NCBI GenBank assembly: GCA_029577135.1
Contig: JARQPW010000024.1
Coordinates: forward strand, 1 to 34,545
DNA length: 34,545 nt
Direction: 5' to 3'
From: Acidimicrobiales bacterium
GTDB lineage: Bacteria > Actinomycetota > Acidimicrobiia > Acidimicrobiales > MedAcidi-G1
Shown: one piece after another, positions 1-7,010 of the stretch
Position numbering within the stretch: position 1 is the stretch's first letter
How the letters are laid out: the number at the start of each line of letters is the position of its first letter
Notes under the pieces: generated by a model
Database searches by the model: none
Seen by the model: the letters and a program-made list of their open reading frames with translations, nothing else
What the model was told of the DNA's origin: nothing
Translations under genes and position numbers: made by a program

Positions 1-812
1 TCGCGTCCGGCCCGCTCCACGAACTCCGGCGTGACCTCGGTGCCGCCGCACGACAGCAGGCGCAACGAGGTCGTCCTCGCCGCCGTGAAGCCGGGGGCGT
101 CCATCAGGCCGAGGAAGAACGTCGGCGGCCCGACCATGTAGGTCACTCGCTCGGCCTCGATGAGGTCGAGCGCCTCGGCGGGGTCCCAGCGGTCCATCAG
201 CACGGTGCGCATGCCGGCCGCGCCCGGGAGGAGCACACCGTGCAGGAGCCCCGAGACATGGGCCAGGGGCGCCGGCATGAGGACCACGTCGCCTCCGTCC
301 AACCCGTGGGCCTCGAGCAGTTGGCGGACCTTGCCGGCGAGGCCTCCGTGGGTGTGGACGACGCCCTTGGGCGCCCCCGTGGACCCGGAGGTGAACATGA
401 CCAGGGCGTCCTCGTCGGGCGCCGGTCCGGCAGCGGGGGGAGCGTCCCCGCCGCGGAGGTCAGCGGGCATGGCGGTGGCGGAGGCGCCGGCGAGCGGCAG
501 CCCGCGGGAGGCGACGGAGGCGGCCGGGCCGAGCTGGTCGACGGCGGCCGCCACCTGGGCGGCGCCCATCCGGTCGTGCAGAGGAGCGGCGACCGCTCCG
601 AGGCGCCAGCAGGCCCGGAAGAGCACCACGGCGTCGGGTCCGTTGGGGACTTGGAAGGCCACGGCATCGCCGCGGCCCACCCCCCGCTCGCGGAGCCCTG
701 CCGCCGTCGACCCGGCCGCAGCATCGACCTCGGCGCTGGAGAGCCTCCGGCCGTCGGCGACCACGAGGTCGGCCCGGGGCGGCGCCGAGGCGAGGAGGTC
801 GTGGAGGCCCAT
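1..812 (-). CDS. Acyl-CoA synthetase / AMP-dependent ligase, 3' end outside window
   Basis: Read on the minus strand from an ATG at 812-810, the frame stays open to the window edge, so only about the first 270 residues are present. The product belongs to the ANL adenylating superfamily, which activates a carboxylic acid with ATP and transfers it to CoA. The diagnostic P-loop-like motif FTSGSTGAPKG lies near residues 138-148, preceded by a region rich in Ala and Gly typical of the N-terminal subdomain, and followed by a GGTE motif near the edge. It lies 26 bases downstream of the amidohydrolase on the same strand, so the two are probably co-transcribed. The substrate is unknown. The N-terminal part before the P-loop is rather short, which fits the small acid-CoA ligases. 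No clear Shine-Dalgarno sequence precedes the ATG. Confidence 0.88.
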   Translation of the reverse strand, partial: MGLHDLLASAPPRADLVVADGRRLSSAEVDAAAGSTAAGLRERGVGRGDAVAFQVPNGPDAVVLFRACWRLGAVAAPLHDRMGAAQVAAAVDQLGPAASVASRGLPLAGASATAMPADLRGGDAPPAAGPAPDEDALVMFTSGSTGAPKGVVHTHGGLAGKVRQLLEAHGLDGGDVVLMPAPLAHVSGLLHGVLLPGAAGMRTVLMDRWDPAEALDLIEAERVTYMVGPPTFFLGLMDAPGFTAARTTSLRLLSCGGTEVTPEFVERAGR

Positions 813-838
813 GGCGGGTGGGTCAGGAGGACCGGTGG

Positions 839-2026
839 TCAGCCGGCCCCGATGAGCCCGTCGGCGTTGTCGCGCATGATCTTGCGGATCTCGGAGTCGT
901 CGAACCCCCCGAGCTCGTCGACGTAGGACATCGGTTCGGCGAGTCCCTCGGCGTGGGGGAAGTCGGAGCCGAAGAGCAGCCGGTCGATGCCGAGCAGGTC
1001 GCGCAGCATCACCATGTCGTCCTCGAAGTAGGGCGACACCCAGACGTTCGAGAGGAACTGCTCGACCGGGTGGCGCTCGAAGGCGAAGGGCATCTTGCCG
1101 TGGGCGCTGCCCAGGTGCCGGAGCAGTTCGGGCACCCACATGCCGCCGTTCTCGATCGAGAGGATGCGCAGGCCGGGGAAGCGGCAGAACACCCCGTGGC
1201 AGATGAGTGCGGCGAAGGTGTCCGAGATGGTGCGGTCGGCGAACGCCACCAGCGGGAACGCCGAGTGGCGGAACGCCTCGAACTGGGCGGGACCCGACTC
1301 CCAGACCTTGCCGTACTGGCTGGTGCCGCTCAGCCCGGCGTGGAACGCCACCAGGGTGTCGGCCTCCTCGAGTCGGGCCCACACGGGGTCGTAGTCGGCC
1401 ATCCCCGGCGACTGGTAGCCGTTCGGCGTCGGCACCGGGCCCGGCACCATGACCACGAGGCGCGCCCCCGCGGCCAGCGCCCGGTCGACCTCGGCGACGG
1501 CCTCGGCCGGGTCGGCGAGGGTGAGCATCGGGGCGGCGAACAGGCGGCCGTCGCGGTCGAAGCCCCAGTCCTCGTCCAGCCACAGGTTGAATGCCCGGAA
1601 GGCGGCGTGCAGGGCGGACAGGTCGTGGCGGAGGGCCTCCTGCATGCCGACGCCGAGGGTGGGGAACAGGAACGCCCGCTCGAGGCCCTGCCCGTCCATC
1701 AGGGCAAGACGTGCGTCCCGGTCCCGGTAGCCGGGGGTGTCGGCGATGGATTCGAGGTCGCCGAACATGGTTGCCAGGTCCCGGCCCTCGGTGTTGCGCC
1801 CCCGGAAGTAGTCCTCGAGGCTGCCCGGGCGGGCGATCGGGTCGAAGGTCGGGTTCGGGATGAACTTGTTGACCCGACCACCGACCAGCAGGCGCCGCCT
1901 GCCGCCGATGTCGGCCCACTGCATGCAGCGCTTCGCCATGGACGGTTCGATGTGGCGGGTGAAGGCGTCCTCGGCCTCGTAGTAGTGGTTGTCGGCGTCG
2001 AAGGCCCGGAAGTCCGGTCGGGACAT
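839..2026 (-). CDS. Amidohydrolase family 2 (metal-dependent hydrolase, TIM-barrel)
   Basis: The predicted protein has 395 residues and belongs to the Amidohydro_2 family, which includes decarboxylases and hydrolases of cyclic or carboxylated compounds. The N-terminus carries the metal-site pattern FDADNHYYE. A mid-protein FHAGLSG and a late FGSDFPHAEG supply the expected His and Asp ligands, and the C-terminus ends with the usual helix of the family (IRKIMRDNADGLIG). The start at 2026 was chosen because MSRPDFRAFDADNH matches family N-termini and a TACGCT hexamer sits 6 bases upstream; the frame remains open further upstream but only as antisense to the crotonase gene. It leads a likely two-gene unit with the acyl-CoA synthetase. 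The substrate cannot be predicted. Confidence 0.88.
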   Translation of the reverse strand: MSRPDFRAFDADNHYYEAEDAFTRHIEPSMAKRCMQWADIGGRRRLLVGGRVNKFIPNPTFDPIARPGSLEDYFRGRNTEGRDLATMFGDLESIADTPGYRDRDARLALMDGQGLERAFLFPTLGVGMQEALRHDLSALHAAFRAFNLWLDEDWGFDRDGRLFAAPMLTLADPAEAVAEVDRALAAGARLVVMVPGPVPTPNGYQSPGMADYDPVWARLEEADTLVAFHAGLSGTSQYGKVWESGPAQFEAFRHSAFPLVAFADRTISDTFAALICHGVFCRFPGLRILSIENGGMWVPELLRHLGSAHGKMPFAFERHPVEQFLSNVWVSPYFEDDMVMLRDLLGIDRLLFGSDFPHAEGLAEPMSYVDELGGFDDSEIRKIMRDNADGLIGAG

Positions 2027-2032
2027 GGGGCG

Positions 2033-2038
2033 AGCGTA
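2033..2038 (-). promoter_or_regulatory. Probable -10 element (TACGCT), leaderless start of the amidohydrolase
   Basis: On the minus strand TACGCT is followed by 6 bases and then the ATG at 2026, with no Shine-Dalgarno. This matches the TANNNT -10 hexamer of actinobacterial housekeeping sigma factors positioned for a transcript that begins at the start codon. Confidence 0.5.
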
Positions 2039-2082
2039 GTTGCGGGGGTGGTCCGGACGCGAGTCCGCCGCCGGTGCCGAAC

Positions 2083-2088
2083 TAGGGT
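2083..2088 (+). promoter_or_regulatory. Probable -10 element (TAGGGT) of the crotonase gene
   Basis: TAGGGT lies 31 bases before the GTG at 2120. Here a leader with a Shine-Dalgarno (GGGGAG at 2110-2115) is present, so this would be an ordinary leadered transcript. It lies in a 93-base divergent gap shared with the amidohydrolase promoter. Confidence 0.4.
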
Positions 2089-2119
2089 CGGCGGCAGTCG
2101 ACGAGCGTCGGGGAGCACC

Positions 2120-2980
2120 GTGGAGCACATCCGCTACGAGGTGGAGGGACGGGTCGGGGTGATCACCCTCGACCGCACCGACAAGGCCAACGCCGTCGAC
2201 CAGCAGACCCTCGACGAGATGAACGAGGCCTTCGAGGCGGCCGCCGCCGACCGGGAGGTCCGGGTGATCGTCCTGCGGGCCGAGGGGAAGCACTTCTGCG
2301 CCGGCCACGACATCAGCGCCAGCAACCAGGCGATCGGCGAGGGCGCCGAGGGACAGGCGCCGCGTAGCGCCGTCGACTGGCAGGACCGCGGGCTCCAGGC
2401 CATCTACGAGTGGGAGACCATCCACTACCTGGGCTACAGCCGGCGCTGGCGCGACATCCCCAAGCCGACCATCGCCGCCGTCCAGGGCCAGTGCATCGCC
2501 GGCGGCCTGATGCTCTGCTGGCCGTGCGACCTGATCGTCGCCGCCGACAACGCCCGGTTCTCCGACCCGGTGGTGCGGATGGGCATCGGCGGCGTCGAGT
2601 ACCACGGCCACACCTGGGAGCTCGGACCGCGCAAGGCCAAGGAGATGCTCTTCACCGCCAGGCAGTTCACCGCCGACGAGGCGCTCGACCTGGGCATGGT
2701 CAACCGGGTCGTCCCGCTCGACGACCTCCTCGACGAGACCATGGCGCTCGCCCACGAGATCGCCGAGATGCACCCGTTCGGCCTGGCCCAGGCCAAGCGG
2801 GCCGTCAACCAGACGATGGACGTCCAGGGCTTCTACACCGCACTGCAGTCCGTGTTCGACATCCACCAGACGGGCCACGGCAACGCCCTGAGCGTCTCGG
2901 GCTACCCGATCCTCGTGAACCTCGACCAGATGAAGGGTGGCACCGGCGACAAAAGCGACAAGAGCGACGGCGCGGCCTGA
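2120..2980 (+). CDS. Crotonase-fold enoyl-CoA hydratase/isomerase family protein
   Basis: This is a 286-residue crotonase superfamily protein acting on acyl-CoA thioesters. The two oxyanion-hole regions are visible: HFCAGHDI at residues 58-65 and CIAGGLM at 125-131. GTG at 2120 is preferred because GGGGAG precedes it and EHIRYEVEGRVGVITLDR is the standard N-terminus; open frame upstream is antisense to the amidohydrolase. When aligned by eye to classical enoyl-CoA hydratase, both catalytic glutamates are replaced: the first (GGGCE in the classical enzyme) is Met131 and the second (QPE) is Val151. Glu160 and Glu167 in GVEYHGHTWELG are candidate replacements. It is therefore safer to call it crotonase-like than a hydratase. 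The C-terminus is Lys/Asp rich. Confidence 0.87.
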   Translation: MEHIRYEVEGRVGVITLDRTDKANAVDQQTLDEMNEAFEAAAADREVRVIVLRAEGKHFCAGHDISASNQAIGEGAEGQAPRSAVDWQDRGLQAIYEWETIHYLGYSRRWRDIPKPTIAAVQGQCIAGGLMLCWPCDLIVAADNARFSDPVVRMGIGGVEYHGHTWELGPRKAKEMLFTARQFTADEALDLGMVNRVVPLDDLLDETMALAHEIAEMHPFGLAQAKRAVNQTMDVQGFYTALQSVFDIHQTGHGNALSVSGYPILVNLDQMKGGTGDKSDKSDGAA

Positions 2981-2983
2981 CCC

Positions 2984-2998
2984 CCGGCGTTGCGCCGG
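2984..2998 (+). terminator. Small GC hairpin after the crotonase gene
   Basis: CCGGCG and CGCCGG form a perfect 6-bp stem with a TTG loop, starting 4 bases after the stop at 2980. There is no T-tract, so it may be a weak terminator, an mRNA 3' end or a translation-modulating hairpin before the next gene. Confidence 0.3.
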
Positions 2999-3013
2999 CG
3001 GTGCCGGTCGTCC

Positions 3014-3868
3014 ATGATGCGCGCCGTGGCCGAACTGCAGGTACTCGACCGGGATGCGCCGCTGGCCGACATCCTCGCCGCCCTCGACGCCGACGGCGGG
3101 GTCGTCGTGCGCGACCTGCTGTCGGACGATGCGCGCCGGGCGATCGTCGACGAACTGGCTGCCGACCTCGAGGCCACCGCCCCCGGCTCCAAGAGCGGCA
3201 TGGACCTCTGGGAGACCTTCCACGGCCGCAACACCGTTCGGTTCTGCGGCCTGGCGGCGCGCAGCCGGGCCTTCGTCGACCATGCACTCCTCAACCCGGT
3301 GTTCACGGCCGTGACAGACGAACTCCTGCTGGCCAACGGCGCCGACTACTGGCTCAACACCGGCCAGGTCATGGCCATCGGGCCCGGGGAGCCCGCCCAG
3401 TACCTGCACCGCGACGAGAACAACTGGCCCGAGGCGGTCGCCGAAGGCCGTGAGATCACGGTCAGCTGCATCTTCGCCCTCTCCGACTTCACGGTCGGAA
3501 ACGGCGCGACCGTCGTCGTGGTAGGCAGCCAGCGACGGCCGCCGGGGCTGGTGCGAGGCGCCGAGACGTCACCCGACGAGGTCGCCCACGCCGCGATGCC
3601 GGCCGGCAGCGGGATGATCTACACGGGCAAGGTCATCCACGGCGCCGGCGGGAACAACAGCGACGGCTGGCGCTACGGGATGCACGTCAGCTTCGTCGTG
3701 GGCTGGCTGCGGCCCGAGGAGGCCAGCCCGCTGGTCGTGGACCGCGTCACGGCGGCGTCGCTGCCCGAACGGGCGCGCCAACTGCTGGGGTGGGGCTCGT
3801 ACCACTCTGAGGGTGGCGGCCGGACCTGGCTGGTCGACTTCGAGGACGCCTCGCGCCTGTTCGACTGA
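3014..3868 (+). CDS. Phytanoyl-CoA dioxygenase (PhyH) family protein
   Basis: The protein (284 residues from the ATG at 3014) looks like a non-haem Fe(II)/2-oxoglutarate oxygenase of the PhyH family. The Fe-binding triad is visible as His132 and Asp134 in YLHRDEN and His209 in KVIHGAGGN. The N-terminal part contains a DGGVVVRDLLSDD segment typical of the family. The start is uncertain: ATG at 3014, ATG at 3017 and GTG at 3026 are in frame, and none has a convincing ribosome-binding site. It follows the crotonase gene by 33 bases and could be co-transcribed. It converges on the PLP enzyme gene with only 25 bases between the stops. The hydroxylated substrate cannot be inferred. Confidence 0.85.
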   Translation: MMRAVAELQVLDRDAPLADILAALDADGGVVVRDLLSDDARRAIVDELAADLEATAPGSKSGMDLWETFHGRNTVRFCGLAARSRAFVDHALLNPVFTAVTDELLLANGADYWLNTGQVMAIGPGEPAQYLHRDENNWPEAVAEGREITVSCIFALSDFTVGNGATVVVVGSQRRPPGLVRGAETSPDEVAHAAMPAGSGMIYTGKVIHGAGGNNSDGWRYGMHVSFVVGWLRPEEASPLVVDRVTAASLPERARQLLGWGSYHSEGGGRTWLVDFEDASRLFD

Positions 3869-3893
3869 GGCGCGGTCGGCCCGAGGAAGGGCG

Positions 3894-5141
3894 TCAGTCG
3901 ATCGTGGCGTACTGCCCGCTCCCGCCGGGTGCAGCACTGTGGGCCTCGTCGACGGACGCCGCCAGGTCGCCGAGGAACTCGTCGACCACGGGCACGTTCC
4001 CGTTGCTGACGGTGAGGTGGAGGGAGTCGGGCGGGTACTGGCGGTCGATGTGCCAGCCCCGTGCGGCGAGCGCGTCGCCCACGGCGAAGACGTCGAGGTC
4101 CGGTTCGTCCGACGTGAACGTCAGGATCTGGTGCACCGGATCGCCCCGCAGCGACAGGCCGTCGATCGCCCGGACCCCGTCGCGGATGCGGTCGGCGGCA
4201 TCGAGCGTGCCCCGGACCAGTCGGCGGTAGCCGTCGGTCCCGAGGTGCGACACGACGGCCCAGGCGGCGGCCATCGGGAGCCCCGCCCGGGTTCCCTGGA
4301 GGTTCGGCGTGGCGTAGAGCCCGCCCAGCCAGTCGTCGAACACGAAGGTCTGGTGGCGGCGCAGTTCCCTCGATGCGTGGAGCAGCACCGAGACCCCCTT
4401 GGGTGCGTAGCCCAGTTTGTGGATGTCGGCCGAGATGGTGGTGACCCCCTCGGCGCGGAAGTCCCAGGCGGGGGCGTTACGGCCCTCCATCTCGGCGAAC
4501 GGCAGCACGAACCCGCCCATGCAGGCATCGACGTGGCAGCTGGCGCCCACCGACGCGGCGAGTGCTGCGATCTCCGGCACGGGATCGACCAGCCCGATCG
4601 GGTAGTCGATGGCAGACGCCACGACGAGGGCGGTGTCCGGTCCGACCTCGGCGGCCATGGCATCCACGTCGGCGGTCAGGTGGTCGGTGACCGGGACGCT
4701 GCGCACGGTCAGCCCGAACAGGTGGGCGCCCTTGTGGAAGGCGGCGTGGGCGCTGTCGGCCAGGACAATCTCGGGCCCGGTCACGCCCCGCTCGGCGAGC
4801 GCCCTCTCACGGGCGGCCTTGACGGCGAGGAGGATGCTCTCGGTGCCGCCGCTGGTGAGGAAGCCCGCCGCCCCGGGCCCGTGGAAGAGGCCGGCGACCC
4901 AGCCGCAGAGCTCCGACTGGATCGCACCCAGCGACGGGAAGGCCGCCGTGTTGAGGGCGCTCTCGTGGAGGTAGAGGCGGGCGGCCTCGTCGGCCACGGC
5001 CCGGATGTCGTCGCCGCCGTCGAACACCAGCCCGAAGGTGCGGCCCTCGGCCCAGCGGGCGTCCCCGGCCTGCTTGTCGGCCAGGTCGGCCAGGACGTCG
5101 GCGGCGGGTCGCCCCGTGGCGGGGAAGGAACGGTCGGTCAT
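3894..5141 (-). CDS. PLP-dependent group II decarboxylase / sphingosine-1-phosphate lyase-like enzyme
   Basis: The 415-residue protein is a fold-type I PLP enzyme. It shows FLTSGGTESI (phosphate-binding and substrate contact region), HVDACMGGF with the Asp that contacts the pyridine nitrogen, and ADIHKLGYAPKG with Lys242 as the Schiff-base lysine. The combination of the N-terminal HESALNTAAFPSLGAIQSEL segment and DIHKLGYAPKG resembles the Dpl1/sphingosine-phosphate lyase branch more than glutamate decarboxylases. The membrane anchor of eukaryotic lyases is absent, so the enzyme would be soluble. The start at 5141 is supported by TACAGT 7 bases upstream. It is divergently transcribed from the CapA-like gene. 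The reaction could be C-C cleavage of a phosphorylated amino alcohol or an amino-acid decarboxylation. Confidence 0.8.
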   Translation of the reverse strand: MTDRSFPATGRPAADVLADLADKQAGDARWAEGRTFGLVFDGGDDIRAVADEAARLYLHESALNTAAFPSLGAIQSELCGWVAGLFHGPGAAGFLTSGGTESILLAVKAARERALAERGVTGPEIVLADSAHAAFHKGAHLFGLTVRSVPVTDHLTADVDAMAAEVGPDTALVVASAIDYPIGLVDPVPEIAALAASVGASCHVDACMGGFVLPFAEMEGRNAPAWDFRAEGVTTISADIHKLGYAPKGVSVLLHASRELRRHQTFVFDDWLGGLYATPNLQGTRAGLPMAAAWAVVSHLGTDGYRRLVRGTLDAADRIRDGVRAIDGLSLRGDPVHQILTFTSDEPDLDVFAVGDALAARGWHIDRQYPPDSLHLTVSNGNVPVVDEFLGDLAASVDEAHSAAPGGSGQYATID

Positions 5142-5148
5142 CGGGGTG

Positions 5149-5154
5149 ACTGTA
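5149..5154 (-). promoter_or_regulatory. Probable -10 element (TACAGT) of the PLP enzyme gene
   Basis: On the minus strand TACAGT lies 7 bases before the ATG at 5141, spacing that implies a leaderless transcript. It is 19 bases from the divergent -10 element of the CapA-like gene. Confidence 0.5.
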
Positions 5155-5173
5155 GGTGGCGGCCGAGGACATC

Positions 5174-5179
5174 TAGGGT
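5174..5179 (+). promoter_or_regulatory. Probable -10 element (TAGGGT) of the CapA-like gene
   Basis: TAGGGT is followed by 6 bases and the GTG at 5186, with no Shine-Dalgarno, again fitting a leaderless start. The whole divergent intergenic gap is only 44 bases. Confidence 0.5.
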
Positions 5180-5185
5180 CCGGGT

Positions 5186-6448
5186 GTGCGAGGTGTCGTG
5201 ATGGCGACCGTGTTCCTGCTGGGGGTTCTGGTCGGGTGTGGTGGCGGGGGCGAGCAGGCCGTCCTCACGACGATCCCGATCTGGACATCGCCGAGTTCAT
5301 CGGCGCCCTCGGTCGTCACGTCCACCTCGACCTCCACCACGACGACCACGACGACCACCACCCAGCCTCCTCTGCGGACGGCGACGCTGCTGTTCACGGG
5401 GGACCTGATCCCGCATTCGCCGGTGGTGGCTGCGGCGGAACGCATGGCCGGCGAGGCCGGTGGTGTCCGGGCCCATGACTTCCGGCCGCTTTTCGCCGAC
5501 GTGGCCGACCGCATCGCAGCCGCCGACCTCGCCGTCTGCCACCTCGAGACGCCCCTGACTGACGACCGGTCGGCGATCTCCGGCTACCCCCGCTTCAACG
5601 GTCCGGCCGGCCTCGCCGACGACCTCGTCGCCATCGGCTACGACGCCTGCTCCACGGCCTCGAACCACGCCCTCGACAATGGCTGGATGGGGGTGCTTGC
5701 GACGTTGGCGATCCTGGACGCGGCGGGCCTGCCGCAGTCGGGCATGGCATCGAGCGAAGAGTCGGCGTCCGAACCGCTGCTCCTCGACGCCGCCGGGATC
5801 ACCGTCGGGTTCGTGTCGGCCACCTTCGGGACCAACGGGCTGCCCAGGCCCGAGGCGACGCCGTGGATCGTGGCCGGCCTCGACGTCGATGCGTTGTCGG
5901 CATCGGCCCGGCGTGCCCGGGAGGCCGGCGCCGAGTTCACGGTGCTCGGCCTGCACTGGGGCTCCGAATTCCGCACGTCACCGACCGCCCTCCAGCGCGA
6001 GCAGGCCGAGGCGTTGCTGGCCGACCCGGACGTCGACCTGATCGTCGGCCACCACGCCCACGTCGTGCAGCCCGTCGGCAGGGTGGGGGAGGAGTTCGTC
6101 GTCTTCGGCCTCGGGAACTTCCTCACCAACCAGTCGGCCTCCTGCTGTGCGGTGGGGACGCAGGACGGCGTCATCGTCGAGGTGGAGTTGCAGGAGGTGC
6201 GGGGAGCGGCGAGCGGATCAGGCGGCGGCTCGACGATCGTCGCCCGGGGCGTCGTCGTGACGCCGACCCGCGTCGACCGCTCCGACGACCACCGGGTGGT
6301 GGACGTGGCGGCGGCGATCGAGGCGTCGGTCGCAGCCGACGAGGCGCCGGACGCCGACCTCGTGGCCTCGTGGTACCGGACGGCTGAGCGGATCCTCGCC
6401 GAGGAGCTGCCGGAGGGCCTGTTGAGGGTGCGAATGGGAGCCGGCTGA
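5186..6448 (+). CDS. CapA-like metallophosphatase-fold lipoprotein
   Basis: This 420-residue protein belongs to the CapA/PGA_cap family (poly-gamma-glutamate capsule synthesis proteins, calcineurin-like phosphoesterase fold). Motifs seen are LLFTGDLIPH, HLETPLT, STASNHALDNG, GLHWGSEF, VGHHAHVVQPV and FGLGNFL, all expected for the metal site and core. Residues 1-18 form a lipoprotein signal with lipobox LVGC and Cys18. The GTG at 5186 is preferred over the ATG at 5201 because only the longer form has the positive charge needed in the signal peptide. A Ser/Thr-rich linker with nine consecutive Thr follows the lipobox and probably spaces the domain from the membrane. Family members are often annotated in capsule synthesis, but here there is no capBC neighbour, so the role is open. 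Confidence 0.85.
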   Translation: MRGVVMATVFLLGVLVGCGGGGEQAVLTTIPIWTSPSSSAPSVVTSTSTSTTTTTTTTTQPPLRTATLLFTGDLIPHSPVVAAAERMAGEAGGVRAHDFRPLFADVADRIAAADLAVCHLETPLTDDRSAISGYPRFNGPAGLADDLVAIGYDACSTASNHALDNGWMGVLATLAILDAAGLPQSGMASSEESASEPLLLDAAGITVGFVSATFGTNGLPRPEATPWIVAGLDVDALSASARRAREAGAEFTVLGLHWGSEFRTSPTALQREQAEALLADPDVDLIVGHHAHVVQPVGRVGEEFVVFGLGNFLTNQSASCCAVGTQDGVIVEVELQEVRGAASGSGGGSTIVARGVVVTPTRVDRSDDHRVVDVAAAIEASVAADEAPDADLVASWYRTAERILAEELPEGLLRVRMGAG

Positions 6449-6455
6449 GCGCCCG

Positions 6456-6461
6456 TAGCGT
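6456..6461 (+). promoter_or_regulatory. Probable -10 element (TAGCGT) of the DUF4395 gene
   Basis: TAGCGT lies 6 bases before the ATG at 6468 and just after the preceding stop at 6448, consistent with an independent leaderless transcript. Confidence 0.45.
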
Positions 6462-6467
6462 GGTGCC

Positions 6468-6968
6468 ATGACCGCGACCCTCGAGCCCCGCGTCTTCTCG
6501 TTCCCGCATCCCGTCGACGAGGTCAGCGCCCGACTCGTGGCGACGGGCGTGGTCGTTCAGGCCGCCCTGTACCTCGCCACCCGCTGGGACGTGCTGCTCG
6601 TGACGCTGGCCTACGGGTTCGTCGCCCGGGTCCTCACCGGCCCCACGCTCAGCCCGCTGGGCCGGTTCGTCACCGAGGTGCTCCGGCCCCCGCTGTCGAT
6701 CGAGCCCCGGGAGGTGCCCGGTCCCCCGAAGCGCTTCGCCCAGGGCATCGGTGCGGTGCTCACCGTTGCCGCCCTGGTCGCCTCCTTCGGGTTCGGTGCG
6801 GAGGGGCTTGCCACCGGCCTGCTGGTCGCCCTGGTGGCGGCCGCCTCGCTGGAGGCCTTCGTCGGGTTCTGCCTCGGCTGCTGGATGTTCCGGCTGCTGA
6901 TGCGCACCGGGGTCGTCCCGGCCGCGACCTGCGAGGCCTGCGACGACATCTGGTCCCGCTCCGGCTGA
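6468..6968 (+). CDS. DUF4395 family membrane protein
   Basis: This 166-residue protein has several hydrophobic stretches (near residues 25-55 and 88-140) and the family-typical segments GPPKRFAQ and GFCLGCWMF. Two CxxC motifs are visible, CLGC in a membrane segment and CEAC near the C-terminus. DUF4395 proteins are integral membrane proteins of unknown function often found near sulfur-transfer or thioredoxin-type genes in Actinobacteria; no such neighbour is present here. The cysteines suggest redox or metal binding, which is inference. It is flanked by its own -10-like element and by that of the next gene. Confidence 0.8.
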   Translation: MTATLEPRVFSFPHPVDEVSARLVATGVVVQAALYLATRWDVLLVTLAYGFVARVLTGPTLSPLGRFVTEVLRPPLSIEPREVPGPPKRFAQGIGAVLTVAALVASFGFGAEGLATGLLVALVAAASLEAFVGFCLGCWMFRLLMRTGVVPAATCEACDDIWSRSG

Positions 6969-6996
6969 CGCCCGAGCAGCCGACCGGTGGGACGAC

Positions 6997-7002
6997 TACC
7001 TT
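6997..7002 (+). promoter_or_regulatory. Probable -10 element (TACCTT) of the repeat-protein gene
   Basis: TACCTT lies 8 bases before the ATG at 7011 and 28 bases after the preceding stop. No Shine-Dalgarno is present, which supports a leaderless start. Confidence 0.4.
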
Positions 7003-7010
7003 CGACCGGC

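Noticed and set aside
818-2119. In-frame open extension upstream of the crotonase gene.
   Set aside because: It is antisense to the amidohydrolase and lacks homology; the GTG at 2120 has a Shine-Dalgarno and the family N-terminus.
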